Shown here in pieces: positions 9,889 through 19,899 of a DNA stretch of 64,000 bases. Source of the stretch: Chondrus crispus. Lineage: Eukaryota; Rhodophyta; Florideophyceae; Gigartinales; Gigartinaceae. The position numbers and the translations under genes were made by a program. Every line of letters begins with the position of its first letter. Within the stretch, counting starts at the first letter, position 1. The notes beneath the pieces were generated by a model. The model did no database searches and was not told the origin of the DNA. It saw only the letters and a program-made list of their open reading frames with translations. The stretch is taken from positions 52,666 to 116,665 of the forward strand of contig NW_005178827.1 of assembly GCF_000350225.1 (NCBI RefSeq). The letters are read 5' to 3'.

Positions 9889-11112
9889 ATGGATCCCACC
9901 AAGCAAGTGTTGCGCGAGCTCCAGATGCGCCCCGAAAACAAGGTCTGCGCCGATTGTGGCACCAAGAACCCGCAATGGGCGACCGTCTCTTTCGGCACCT
10001 TCATCTGTCTCGACTGCTCGGGGCAGCATCGAGGCTTGGGCGTCCACATATCCTTTGTGCGCTCCGTCGGTATGGACAGATGGAAGGAGTGGGAGGTGAA
10101 GCGCATGCAAGCCGGCGGTAACGCAAAGTTTGTCACCTATTGCAAGAGCAATGGCATGCATGGTGCCGATATTGCCTCCAAATACCAATCGGAGGCTGCG
10201 GCCATCTATGCAGCCACGCTCAAGGCGGTCGCGACGGGTGAGCCTTATGTGCCACCCGCCCCGGCAAACAGACCAAAGCCACGCCCGGCTGCGTCACGAG
10301 GGATGGGAACAACAGGCATGGGCGGGATGACGACGCATTCAGCGCCCGCGGGGGGCATAAATGATATGGGAGAGAGAGGTAACTCGGGCGGCGGATTTGG
10401 GGGAGCAAGGACGGGTGGCATTTCTTCGGACATGTGGGCACAGAGCAATGGCAATGGGGGGATGCCGAGTATGTCGAGTGTGTCATCCGCGTCATATCAG
10501 AAAGGTGGGGGAAGCGGAGGAGGTACGGGTGCTGGGTTTGGCGGGTTTGGAGGATTTGGTGGAATTTCGTCAAACGCCAATTTGAACAACGTGACGTCCA
10601 ACCTCAATAACGTTGGTAAGAGTGTCACAAGGAATCTATCTAGTATTGCGAGTCAGGTGCAGACATCGGATGTTGTTGGGCAAGCTGGGAAGGCGGCTGC
10701 GCAGGCCGGCGGGATGCTTTCGTCGTGGTTTACGAACGTGTCGACGCAGGCGACGAAGATGATGAATGACGATGATGGGCGCAATGAACTGCGGCAGAAT
10801 CTGCGACAAAACCTGGCACCTGGAGCAGCGAGCGCAGGATTCAGGGGCTTTTCGTCAGACGACTATCAAAAGTCGTATGGATCCAATGGGAACCAAACGT
10901 CGATGGGCGGCTCGAGGAGTGCTGAGAACAGTATGCCCTCGATGTCGTCGGCTGACTATGCGAGGTCAAATAACACGAGTAACGTACCTAGTGTTGCTCC
11001 CGTGCATGCATCAAACCCGGTTACCAGCACCGGGAACGATGGCTGGGGAGGTTTTGATGACGTCGCTGCGGAACCGCATGGAAAGAAAGATGCTTGGGGC
11101 GCATGGGATTAG
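9889..11112 (+). CDS. Arf GTPase-activating protein (ARFGAP1 type)
   Basis: This 407-residue protein is predicted to stimulate GTP hydrolysis by Arf on Golgi membranes and so control COPI coat release. The N-terminal ArfGAP zinc finger is complete: C20-x2-C23-x16-C40-x2-C43, followed by the arginine-finger segment [13 protein letters not shown] with catalytic R48. After residue 130 the protein is Gly/Ser/Met-rich and probably disordered. Around residues 225-285 there is a Ser/Thr/Asn/Gly-rich stretch with [13 protein letters not shown] and a hydrophobic [14 protein letters not shown], compatible with the curvature-sensing (ALPS-like) helices of ARFGAP1. The extreme C-terminus has tryptophan motifs (GWGGFDD, DAWGAWD) like the coatomer-binding tails of the family. 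ATG 9889 sits immediately before the conserved domain and is the only sensible start. Confidence 0.9.
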   Translation: MDPTKQVLRELQMRPENKVCADCGTKNPQWATVSFGTFICLDCSGQHRGLGVHISFVRSVGMDRWKEWEVKRMQAGGNAKFVTYCKSNGMHGADIASKYQSEAAAIYAATLKAVATGEPYVPPAPANRPKPRPAASRGMGTTGMGGMTTHSAPAGGINDMGERGNSGGGFGGARTGGISSDMWAQSNGNGGMPSMSSVSSASYQKGGGSGGGTGAGFGGFGGFGGISSNANLNNVTSNLNNVGKSVTRNLSSIASQVQTSDVVGQAGKAAAQAGGMLSSWFTNVSTQATKMMNDDDGRNELRQNLRQNLAPGAASAGFRGFSSDDYQKSYGSNGNQTSMGGSRSAENSMPSMSSADYARSNNTSNVPSVAPVHASNPVTSTGNDGWGGFDDVAAEPHGKKDAWGAWD

Positions 11113-11538
11113 CGGAATCGACTTGGTTTTGGATTCGGCTTGGAGGCGTGGGGGAGCGCGGTAGAGTTGGGTGTTGAGGGGGGGACTGGTTCATGTTCCT
11201 CGAGTTGCATAACTTTTTTCACTTTTTTGCGGCACTAATTGTAAACCAAGTAGTTTGTAGAGCGTCCTGTATTTGCTGGCGAGTGAAGGTAAACATTTCT
11301 GTGCCGTAATCTCGCGTGAAGGGTCTTGCTCTTGTCGACAAGCGCCGGACAGATCGTAAAAGCTGCTCTTGACTGGCTGACTGGGATGCTCACAGGGGCA
11401 GGAAGGCGGAAATATTGAGAATTTTTTCAAATTCGCCCGCAAGAGACACCTGTGCACATATTCTTGACCAAGCGCACCATCCTCTGCGTGTGACTTGCAA
11501 TTCTACGATCAGGCACAAAGCCTAGCAACAAACCGGCG
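11113..11538. other. Intergenic stretch
   Basis: This is 426 bases between two plus-strand genes. No ORF, repeat or RNA structure convinces me. Confidence 0.5.
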
Positions 11539-12205
11539 ATGCTCAGATCTCTCTCGCTCGCCGCGCGACACTACGCGCCGGGCGGACCATGCCGAACGCT
11601 GATTCGTGGGCTGAGTGCGGAAACAACAACAGCACAGGTGCAAAATCCACCAAAGGCAAAAGGGGATTCTGAATTCGTTAGGCGACGACGGGAGTACCGC
11701 AAATGCTTGCACGAGCGACGCGTTGTACTGCAGAGTGAATTGCAGCGAGAGGAAGTAAAGGATATCGAGAAAGATCGGGAGGAGATCGCTGCGGCGCGAC
11801 AGGCCCGACTCGAACGCAAACGGTATGAACTGCATTGAATGTGTCAGATTTTTGTTGAGTGGTGAAAACGTAGTTTATTGGACTAACGGGTTTGTTGATC
11901 AAACTGTGGTTTATATCGGATCTGGGGACAGCGCAACGAGCGAGGCCAAGCAGGTGCGAGCAAAAGAGCTAGCAGACGGGATACGGAAGGTGAAGGAGGA
12001 GCGGCAGGCGTACCGGAAGGACGAATGGAAGCGGAAGCAGAAGGCGTTGAAGGCACGTCGGGCGGGGGTTGTGCAAACACTGGTGGACCGGTCGCATGAG
12101 TGGATCACAGAGGAAACGCTGCAGGAGCACGTGGACAAGGCCGTAGACGAGTTTTTCATCGAGGTGCGGGAAGATGAGAGAGGGCCTAAGGTGGTGGGGT
12201 GGTAG
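11539..12205 (+). CDS. MRPS26: Mitochondrial small-subunit ribosomal protein mS26, two exons
   Basis: Exon 1 is 11539-11822 and exon 2 is 11932-12205. The intron 11823-11931 (109 bases) has GT and AG ends and a CTAAC branch site at 11884-11888, and its removal keeps frame (phase 2, joining codon CGC). The product is about 185 residues. The first 40 are rich in Arg, Ser and Ala, as in a mitochondrial presequence. Next comes a long charged helix with a RRREYRKCLHERR segment. The C-terminal block HEWITEETLQEHVDKAVDEF resembles the end of animal mS26 (a NFITRENLEARVEAAL-like region), and the length fits too (about 205 in human). It would act in the mitochondrial ribosome small subunit. This is family recognition by eye, so moderate confidence. 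Confidence 0.7.
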
Positions 12206-12226
12206 GGGGGGGGGGGGGGGGGGGGG
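12205..12226 (+). repeat. Run of 22 G immediately after the mS26 stop codon
   Basis: A homopolymer of 22 G starts with the last base of the TAG stop. It lies in the 3' untranslated region of the mS26 gene. A run this long could form G-quadruplex structures and is also prone to sequencing error. Confidence 0.9.
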
Positions 12227-13190
12227 AATGAATGGGAACGCAGAGACATGAACTATTTGAAAGTCCCACGAGTTTCTTTCATTTAGAGTGTAGTGGGTTT
12301 GAAGTGAAGGACATGACCAATTTTGGAATTTGCCAACGTTAAGAAATGGTGATTGAGTGAGTGAGTGAGTGTCGCACTGATGGTTGATGGAATGGTAGTT
12401 ATGTCGTCGGAGCGAAAGATAACTTACGCGCCACTTTTCGCCCCGCGACATGCGATATGCTATTGGGCTGCGGCGGCGTTGCGAGACATACGTCGGGCTC
12501 TACGTCAGGATGACGCTGTGACATAGCAGAATGGCGGTGGTGCCAGAATTGGCTGTAGAGCGAAGGGCATGGGGAGAAAAGGGGTTTGGGTTTAGCATGC
12601 CATAGAGAGGACACGTGTACGGACTTGTTCGAAACCGGCCAAGGGCTCCTACGGGCCATGGTAACCGAAATTGGAGGTGGCCATGTACGGCTATAGGAAA
12701 CGTGTATATGTAAGCAGGTCGCAAAAGGCCCAATCAAACAGGCGTAGATCTGCTTACACTTTCCAGAGGCGTTGGTATCCTGGGTCCCTGGGTCCTGATA
12801 TTATTGTTTGGCGAATGTCTCACCATCACTAATGATCTTCTCAAAGCAGTTGCTGTTGACATCGTCTGATGATACCAAATCTATCTACAAAATGTTCAAT
12901 AAACACCTCTCAGATACAGCATGTCCCAACCAGAACGCAACCTCCCCCCTTCCCCCCCCCCCCAAACACCCCGCACCCGCACCCCCGAAGTTCAGCCTTT
13001 TTCAAGCTCACTATCTCATTCCTCTCACACACCCGGCTTCTCCGCCTTGGTTTTTCTAGTGCCTGCTCCCCCGTCTTTCTCTCGTATTAATAGACACACA
13101 AGCCCCGCCCAAGCCCAACCCCTCTTCTTGTGCTCCGCGTCAGCGCTCCGCTGACCCTGCCTTGCGCAAACCTGTACTGGCGGCCCCATA
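12227..13190. other. Intergenic stretch with C-rich tract
   Basis: This 960-base spacer includes a GAGT microsatellite near 12355 and a C-rich pyrimidine tract near 12945-12985. A short ORF at 12921-13154 is Pro/Ser-rich and reads through that tract; I do not call it. The last 200 bases are pyrimidine-rich and are the likely promoter/leader of the PH-kinase gene. Confidence 0.5.
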
Positions 13191-15884
13191 ATGACTCAAC
13201 CGCATGTCTCAGTGTCACAGAATCGCCGCTCCGCCGTGCGTCGTGATGCAAGCCCCATCCCTTCTGTCCGTGCGAAGCGCATCACAAACCTCGCCGCTAT
13301 GGCTTCAAACGTTATGCTCCCTCGCGACAAGACCCATCTTCACACAGTCCGCTACGTCGCTCAGATAGATCTCGACGGCTGGATGCTCAGGCGAACCAAA
13401 GTCGGTGCTAAGACAAATTTCTTTGTCGTCCTCGAGGGCACCACCCTCAAGATATTCAAAGATAAGTCGGCCCCGCAGCGATATTCCGTATCCGTGCGTG
13501 AATTGCCACCTCACGTGGATTTGGAAAGGTGTGAGCTCCACGTCAAGTTTCCTGGCCCTACTCGAGGGAAAGAGAGAGTTTTGCGCCTTATCATCCCAAC
13601 GCAAAAGGATGCCCATAAGTGGAAGCATGCGCTCGAGTCTGCTGTCAACAGCGAAATCACAGACTTCTACACCTTGGGCAAAACTCTTGGTAGCGGAGCT
13701 TACGGTGAGGTCGTCGAAGCCTGGGACAACCGGACTAAAGATAAGCGCGCCATCAAAATTGTACAACGTGGAAACAACATGAAGGGCCGTGAACATGTCG
13801 AATGCGAAATCCAAGTCATGAAGACGATAGCTCACGATAACATCGTCCAGACGTATCAGATTTTCGACCTCAAGCGTACAATCTACATCGTTATGGAGTA
13901 CGTCCCTGGGGGTGACCTGTTTGACTTTGTAGCTCAGCACAACTGCCTGACTGAGTCCCATGCCAGCCAATGCGTCAGATCTATTTTCCAAGCTGTTGAA
14001 TATTTACATCGACACGGTATCGTTCATCGAGACCTCAAACCAGAGAACATTCTTTGCGCAAACGAGTCGTGGCCATTGAAAGTTAAAGTCACAGACTTTG
14101 GCTTTGCAAACTTCATGGACCCTAACAGTGACCCTGGCAACACCATGCGCACCCAAGTAGGCACCGCCTACTTCATGGCACCTGAAATCGTTAAAAATAT
14201 GGGCCACGGACCGGCCGTAGATCTGTGGGCTTGTGGTGTCATATTGTACACTATTCTTACGGGCAGACTCCCGTTTCCAGGAAAAAACACAAGGGAATAC
14301 TTCGATAACGTCCGTGATAGGGCACCGCTCTTTCCGGCAATATTGTGGAAGGGCATCTCGGCAGACGCGATGAGCTTAGTCAAGGGCTTGCTTAACAAAG
14401 ATCCCAACAAGCGCCTTACGTCTTTGGCTGCATTGCAGCATCGCTACATTTCTTCAGATAAAACGCCCTATGCCGACAATGCGATTCGCAGAGATCGATC
14501 AAACCTACACTCGAGTCGACGTAAACTGTACAAGGCGAGAAAAGTGATCATAGCAGTCGCAATGGCCAACAAGTTTAGAGCAACAATTCCTCAGGTGGTA
14601 GACAAGGTCGGTGACGGTACGAAGAAGGTCGCGGTAGGCATTGAGAAGGGAATCAAAAAGACTAGTGAAGGTATCGGCGAAGGGGCAAAGAAAACAGCGG
14701 AAGGTGTGAAAAAGGTCGGGGATGGTATTGGGGAGGGAACTAAGAAGATCGCCGGAGGCGTTGGCACTGGCGTGAAAAAGGCTGTTGATGGGGTGGAAAC
14801 AGGCGCCAAGAAAGTCGGGGAGGGGACCAAGAAGGTAGCAGGTGGAATAGAGACCGGAATCAAGAAGACAGCGGGCGGAATAGAGACTGGATTTAAGAAG
14901 ACAGCGGGCGGAATAGAGACTGGATTTAAGAAGACAGCGGGTGGAATAGAGACCGGATTCAAGAAGACGGGTGAAGGAATGAAAAAGACAAGCGGGGGTA
15001 TAAAGCGTAGCGTAGAGAAGGTGAAGTTCGATAGAGAGAGAAGTCGCGGCGGTGAAACGGGTAGAAGGCAGGCGGACGCCGGCGGCAGCCAAACAGGTTC
15101 GGGACGTGATTCAGTTCGTGATGGGAGACGGCGCCCTCTGTTTCGTAGAAGAGACCAAAACACATCCATTTCAAGTGCAGTCTCAGAACAAGAGCCCCCT
15201 GGAAACGAGGATACTTTTCTCGATTCTCTCGGAACCCAAAAACCGAGTCCAGAATCGCATCCCGCTGTGCATGTCAGTGTACCGCCTCGAGAGCCTCCGC
15301 CTGTCTCAGCAAGGAGAAGGAGTGAAAGCGAAACCTCCAGTGCTGATTATTACTCAGCGAATGACCATTACAGCGACATTGAAGCCGAATGGACTCATGG
15401 TAATGATGAAGACAACAAGGGTTTGGATTTCCGTGTTGCCAGCGCTGTGACAAGCAAAGTTCTCTCCACCCCACGAGAACCAATGGATGTGGACAGCAAT
15501 GTCCCGAATGGATATCCAGACGTCGATCGAAAGCCACTCCCCATCGTCTCCAACAGTATTCTGAAACAAATATCCGACGCCTCGAGTTCAAGTACAGGTT
15601 CTTCTCGGCCAAAGCTCCCGCCTCTGGACGGCCTAACCATGGGCCTTTCGGACGAGTGCATGGCTGGGAGCTCTCGTGATGCTTTGAACGTACCGAGAAT
15701 GGATGAAGTTGAAAAGAAGAGGCCATGGGATGAGACCCTGGAAGTCTCACCAGATGCTGTCTCTTCTATAAGCGATACGGTCCCAATTCATGAAGCAGAT
15801 GCGCTACGGAAAGCGGCTGCGCTTTTTCTCGCTTCAATGCCGTCGAATGGTATGATGCTAGGTGCAGAACATATGACTCATTAA
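13191..15884 (+). CDS. PH-domain Ser/Thr kinase with 11-residue repeat tail
   Basis: This 897-residue single-exon protein has a PH-like domain at about residues 57-152, which starts DGWMLRRTKVGAKTNFFVVLEG and ends with the typical tryptophan helix DAHKWKHALESA. The kinase domain spans about 160-421 and is complete: glycine loop GSGAYGEV 167-174, lysine K189, helix-C Glu206, HRD 279-281, DFG 302-304, APE 330-332. Motif style (GGDLFDF, HRDLKPENIL, GTAYFMAPE, DLWACGVILYTILTG) places it near the CAMK group. From about 468 to 605 there are some 12 tandem 11-residue units of the form GGIETGFKKTA, giving an amphipathic helix like those of perilipins, synucleins and LEA proteins. The Ser-rich tail is disordered. 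I infer a kinase attached to membranes or lipid droplets through both the PH domain and the helix. Confidence 0.9.
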   Translation: MTQPHVSVSQNRRSAVRRDASPIPSVRAKRITNLAAMASNVMLPRDKTHLHTVRYVAQIDLDGWMLRRTKVGAKTNFFVVLEGTTLKIFKDKSAPQRYSVSVRELPPHVDLERCELHVKFPGPTRGKERVLRLIIPTQKDAHKWKHALESAVNSEITDFYTLGKTLGSGAYGEVVEAWDNRTKDKRAIKIVQRGNNMKGREHVECEIQVMKTIAHDNIVQTYQIFDLKRTIYIVMEYVPGGDLFDFVAQHNCLTESHASQCVRSIFQAVEYLHRHGIVHRDLKPENILCANESWPLKVKVTDFGFANFMDPNSDPGNTMRTQVGTAYFMAPEIVKNMGHGPAVDLWACGVILYTILTGRLPFPGKNTREYFDNVRDRAPLFPAILWKGISADAMSLVKGLLNKDPNKRLTSLAALQHRYISSDKTPYADNAIRRDRSNLHSSRRKLYKARKVIIAVAMANKFRATIPQVVDKVGDGTKKVAVGIEKGIKKTSEGIGEGAKKTAEGVKKVGDGIGEGTKKIAGGVGTGVKKAVDGVETGAKKVGEGTKKVAGGIETGIKKTAGGIETGFKKTAGGIETGFKKTAGGIETGFKKTGEGMKKTSGGIKRSVEKVKFDRERSRGGETGRRQADAGGSQTGSGRDSVRDGRRRPLFRRRDQNTSISSAVSEQEPPGNEDTFLDSLGTQKPSPESHPAVHVSVPPREPPPVSARRRSESETSSADYYSANDHYSDIEAEWTHGNDEDNKGLDFRVASAVTSKVLSTPREPMDVDSNVPNGYPDVDRKPLPIVSNSILKQISDASSSSTGSSRPKLPPLDGLTMGLSDECMAGSSRDALNVPRMDEVEKKRPWDETLEVSPDAVSSISDTVPIHEADALRKAAALFLASMPSNGMMLGAEHMTH
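14592..15005 (+). repeat. 33-base tandem repeats encoding the 11-residue units
   Basis: About twelve head-to-tail 33-base units lie inside the kinase gene. Early units are diverged, while three around 14870-14960 are nearly identical in DNA, indicating recent expansion of the 3' part of the array. The frame is preserved throughout. Confidence 0.85.
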
Positions 15885-16059
15885 CAACAGTAAAGGCGAA
15901 ATGCGTGAAGACAGGAACGGAGAAGTTTGCAACGTGCGTAGGATTTACGTTCCATTCGTGCCAAAATCGAGAACGTGATTCGTAAAATCAAGCTAACTAA
16001 GTGCTTCAGTAGGGCGCCATGATAGCCTTCGGTTGCGATTTGAGAGAGGTCCTCATGAA
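15885..16059. other. Short convergent spacer
   Basis: This is 175 bases between the stop codons of the PH-kinase gene (plus) and the HIT gene (minus). It must contain both polyadenylation regions. Nothing else is seen. Confidence 0.5.
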
Positions 16060-16572
16060 TCAGAATGGTCCCCATTTCAGCGTCCTTCCACCTATGACAT
16101 GCAAATGAATGTGATAAACACTCTGTAGACCTTGTTTCCCGTTGTTCACAAGAACTCGATAACCATCCTGCAGGCCTTCAAGTTCGGCGACTTTTGCTGC
16201 CGTCAACATCAAATGACCCAGAATCTCCTTATCGTCCGGGGTTGCCATGCTAAGCATTGGTATCCTGCGTTTAGGTATAACAATGACATGAGTCGGAGCT
16301 TGTGGATTGATGTCGTGAAACGCAAGACTTTGATCATCCTCATAGACGATTTTCGCAGGGATCTCTTTGGCAATGATCTTGTCAAAAATGGTCGGAGCCG
16401 CCAGGTCGACAGGTGGCTCAGCACCCTTCTCCGCTGCCATCGCGAAAGGATTTGGGCGGAAAGAACGCTGGAACAAGGGCCGAGCTCTTCGCTGGAAGGG
16501 GAAGCAGGTCAAGTGATTGATAGAGTTTTGTGCCCGAAGAGCAAATCTGGCCCCGCTGACGATGAATGCCAT
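16060..16572 (-). CDS. HINT1: HINT-type HIT-family nucleotide hydrolase, organelle-targeted
   Basis: This 170-residue protein belongs to the histidine-triad family, purine nucleoside phosphoramidate hydrolases. The catalytic motif is [11 protein letters not shown] with H154, H156 (nucleophile) and H158. Upstream signatures are present: [39 protein letters not shown] and [13 protein letters not shown]. The core begins near residue 60. Before it lies a 44-residue leader rich in Arg, Ser and Phe without acidic residues, typical of a mitochondrial or plastid transit peptide. I chose ATG at 16572 because it starts that leader. In-frame alternatives are an ATG at 16674 (longer, composition unlike coding) and the internal Met at about residue 45, which would give a cytosolic form, so two isoforms are possible. 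It is convergent with the kinase gene. Confidence 0.85.
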   Translation of the reverse strand: MAFIVSGARFALRAQNSINHLTCFPFQRRARPLFQRSFRPNPFAMAAEKGAEPPVDLAAPTIFDKIIAKEIPAKIVYEDDQSLAFHDINPQAPTHVIVIPKRRIPMLSMATPDDKEILGHLMLTAAKVAELEGLQDGYRVLVNNGKQGLQSVYHIHLHVIGGRTLKWGPF

Positions 16573-16941
16573 GCTAAACGTGATGCGGACTGTGGCGATG
16601 TTGTTTTCTTCCCTTCCTCGGCCAGAATTGTGGTGCAGGACGGGAATTTTCGTGGATGAATTTTGATGGGACATGGCAGTCGAGCTACACAGGTGTACGT
16701 ATGGTGGACACGTGAACACGTGGTCAGCAGAGAAACATGGATGCCTCCAGAGGCTGACCACGGCGGCGACCTATCGGAAGGCGATAAGTTCAGTACTGTA
16801 TGTCTGAAGGATGAGTCAACCATGAAGCAAGATTTACAGCGAGCTCGAAAGTGCTTCCTCGCCAGACTTTCCTACAGACAGCTGGGAAGGACGGCATGCC
16901 TGACTGGGCAGTGGGATGTGGTCTGTCGCAACGCAAAGCTG
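16573..16941. other. Intergenic stretch before the inverted-repeat block
   Basis: This is the promoter side of the minus-strand HIT gene. An open frame at 16663-17007 (plus) has no recognisable content and runs into the repeat, so it is not called. Confidence 0.4.
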
Positions 16942-17342
16942 AGGGCCGTTCCTAACAACGAGCACGGTGTGCTAGCACGCAAGGACCCTGACATTTGGCA
17001 TGAATAGATTGGTGGAATGAGAGGAAATAATTTATATAGTAAATGACGATGCGTTTTCAAAAACTGTGGAAGGGCGTAGAAACTCGCCATGTTCCACCTG
17101 TTCTGAGAGGTCGGTTATCCGGTGTCATAACACATTTGAAAACTACTCCTCACACCTCTTATCATAAGCCGTCATTGTACCTCTTCGCGTATGATAAAGC
17201 AACGAAATGACTCTCCTTGTCGTCTCGCGTACCTAGGCTACTGTTATGGATATCCGCCTCCGTTCTACACGTGTAGACTAAATTTACAGTATACCTCCCC
17301 AACTTTCAATCGGGCGGTGGTCATTTTGTTTGGTCCACCGAC
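16942..17342 (+). repeat. Left arm of a 401-bp inverted repeat
   Basis: This sequence recurs in reverse complement at 25370-25770 with the same length and only a handful of mismatches. Similarity stops sharply at both ends. The arm is AT-richer than its surroundings and contains TACAGTA and an internal inverted pair around TTATCATAAG / GTATGATAA. It could be one long terminal inverted repeat of a DNA transposon about 8.8 kb long, or one of two separate insertions in opposite orientation. I see no clear target-site duplication at the outer ends. Confidence 0.9.
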
Positions 17343-18381
17343 GCACACCTCCCAACCCTCACTATGTCTGCTCTGTAACACCCCCTGCGCCCTTCCCCAC
17401 CCCCTACCCCCTTCCCGGGCACCACCTCCCTCCCTGCCCTCGCGATGCCGCCCGGACCCCGGACCCCCGATCCTTGCACCCCCAAACCCCCCACCTGCTC
17501 CCGCCCTGCTACGTGAGGGCAAGAAGCAGAAGTGACTTCATCTGCGTTGACTGGGATGCAGTTGGGAAGGTGGAACGGCGATCTATGCGCTGGGCTTTTC
17601 TGTGCTGCTGATGGTGCATCATAGGCATTGTGCATGCATCATACAAAATTTATGTCATTTGCATTTCCGTACCAGATCACAAAATACGACCCACATACCG
17701 AAAGAATTTGTGTGTATGAAATTTATGTGCGTTTGTGTCTTTCGGAGTCGCCCAAACTTGCTGCAGCAGGTGCACCACCGATCACGCTTCTGGTTCTACT
17801 ACAACTGCTTACCTCTAGCCTCCTATACCCCTTCACCTCCTGACTTCACGATACTGTATCTGGTCAGACGTGATGACATTGTTCGAAGACTCTCCCCGTC
17901 GATCACATCGAATCTCTCCTCTGAAGTCCCCTCAGCATTCTCTTTGTCTTTCTCCGCGACGCCACCTACGTACCTCCCCACGTCGCTCCACGAGGGCCCC
18001 CAACAGTACTCCTCGTGGGCAAAAAAATGCCTCATCCCTTCAAACCAATCAATACACCCACCCAATCCTCCTTCCCCTTCTGAATCAGCACGCGCAGAAG
18101 AGAACAGCTCCTTGGCAACTTCACAAAAAATCTAACTCACCTTTTCAAGAGTCGGGTTTTTACCTTTCTGTCATGTCTAACAAAGGAAGTATTGCCAAAG
18201 ATCGGGAAGGATTGGGGGTCAAAAAGTTAGAGGAAAGAAAGATTTGATCGTATTTCGGATTTACAAATACGTGCTATGCAATGTGAAGAGCGAAGAGTCA
18301 ACCTTTGCTTTTTTAGAATCCAATGCTCATTGCCTGTCTTTTAGTGACTTCTCAGCACGAATAAGAGAAACCGATCAAACG
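17343..18381. other. Pyrimidine-rich spacer
   Basis: The first 110 bases or so (to about 17455) are a C-rich stretch found again, inverted, at 24008-24118. The remainder is pyrimidine-rich with several open frames (17602-18135, 17870-18247) that look like composition artefacts. Confidence 0.5.
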
Positions 18382-19402
18382 ATGCACTCACCGCCTTCCT
18401 GGAACGAACTTAAGAAGGCTTTAACGGAAGCCAGTGACACGTTAGAGACGTATGAAAAAGGAGCGTTGAGGTCCATGGATGGAAATGAGGAACCGAAGCC
18501 ATTCTCTTTGTCTGAATTTGCACGTCTCGCTGTAATCATCAAAACTGATGAAGAGTGCAGGCAGGCTATGGAGAAGCTCCAGCTAGAGTTGATGAGGGGA
18601 GAAATTGATAGAGGGAGAACAAAGGAATGCTACTGGGGTGCAATTGCTAGACGCTTCAACGACAATTCGTTGCGGCCGTGTATGTCTTTCGTCGGTTTTT
18701 GCGAAGAAGCTGATCCAGCGCGGCTTCCGTTGACCTATAGACCGGCTTCAGTCTTGAAAACGCAGTTTCAGAATGCACGGAGTCATTTTACATCCGCAAA
18801 AAAACGTGGGAACTTTCTGGGCAAAATGATCCACAACAGTTCTGGAGATTTGTGCATTGCAAGAATCAGGATTCAAATTTTCCAACGTCGATTGGGAAGC
18901 GCTGCATAATTCTTTTTCGCGTTTCTGACGTTGGAACTCCATCGGCGGATACCTTTTTCATCAATATTTCAACGAAATCGATGAAGAATGGAGGGTAGGA
19001 AGAAGCCGTAGTTGCAGGGATCCCAGCTAATACTGTTGACGATCCAGTACTTCAGGACAGAAAAAAAGGCGCGTGAGCACTGACTCGCAACAGAATTCTG
19101 CATTAAGCGAAGTGAAGGGCGTGGTGGAAAAGCTTGTCGGGCAGGACAGATTGTTTGTTAGTAGAATGGCAGGTATGGGTGCCCTCGAGGAGGGAGATAT
19201 CAAGAAACCGGAGGAAGATCCCAAAACAGGTCGAATGAAACGCATAGAGAGGATGAGTCATTGCGTTAAACTAATGGACGAACTCAAGACCTCCACGGCA
19301 CTTGCAAAGGAGAGAAATAAGGATGAAGAGTACATTTCTTTTTTAAACAGTCACTACAAGCTGTTAAGGGAGGAGTACAGCGAGCTCCATTACCAGAAAT
19401 AA
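18382..19402 (+). pseudogene. PIF/Harbinger-like DNA-binding (Myb/SANT-like) gene relic
   Basis: Two blocks lie in the same direction. Block one (18382-18909) contains YWGAIARRFND and PASVLKTQFQNARSHF, a helix-rich layout like the Myb/SANT-type partner protein of PIF/Harbinger transposons. Near an A7 run at about 18798 the frame is lost: a different frame continues plausibly for about 65 codons with QNDPQQFWRFVHCKNQ. Block two (19073-19402) starts with a basic nuclear-localisation-like QKKRRVS and continues as a charged helix. An intron between the blocks is possible (TTCAG at 19051-19055), but the A-run shift suggests decay or a sequencing error. The link to Harbinger rests on pattern plus the transposase relic at 21.8-23.1 kb in convergent orientation. 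Confidence 0.45.
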
Positions 19403-19899
19403 CGGCAAGATGCACACAACTGGAACATCTCTAAGAGGATTACCTCTTCGCTTATCTTCTCTTCATCCCCCCATCCTCTCTCCCTTAGCTCGTCTTCCAT
19501 CAAAGACTTGCAAGTGCTCGTCCCGCGCATGGTCTTCATATCGTCCTGGCGAATTCGGCGCCTTACCACCGCCACCGCACAGAGACTGGCACTTCGTACC
19601 GAACCGGAGATGCTCATCTCGCCAGCACAATCTTACTGCGCATGCTTCTGTCCGGCCGGACAGAAGCATGCGGCAGCGGCGCTCATCGTGACGTAGAGAT
19701 GGTTTCGAAAGGGGTCGCGGGATTGAGAGATGACACTTAAGCTTTTACGCGTGAAGCAGCGGAGGAGCACATCAAATCGTTCAGTCGCCATTGGATGTAG
19801 AATCGGTACGTGTATGGCTGGTGCAATCATAATTGGGCCGCTTTTTGATCCCGCCGCGGGGACACCGTGTGAGTTGATCCGCAGCAGGAGAAAAGACCA
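19403..19899. other. Spacer with 34-base palindrome
   Basis: Contains the palindrome annotated separately. No gene is recognised. Confidence 0.4.
19639..19672. repeat. Perfect 34-base palindrome
   Basis: Two 17-base arms (CGCATGCTTCTGTCCGG and its exact complement) meet with no spacer. This is too long to be a chance site. It may be a cruciform or foldback remnant. Confidence 0.85.

Noticed and set aside
13305-13991. 228-codon minus-strand ORF
   Set aside because: Antisense shadow of the PH and kinase domains.
14505-15169. Minus-strand repetitive ORFs of about 190 codons
   Set aside because: Antisense reading of the 33-base repeats encoding the 11-residue units.
17602-18247. ORFs of 125-177 codons
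   Set aside because: Ser/Pro-rich products of a pyrimidine-rich tract with no family features.
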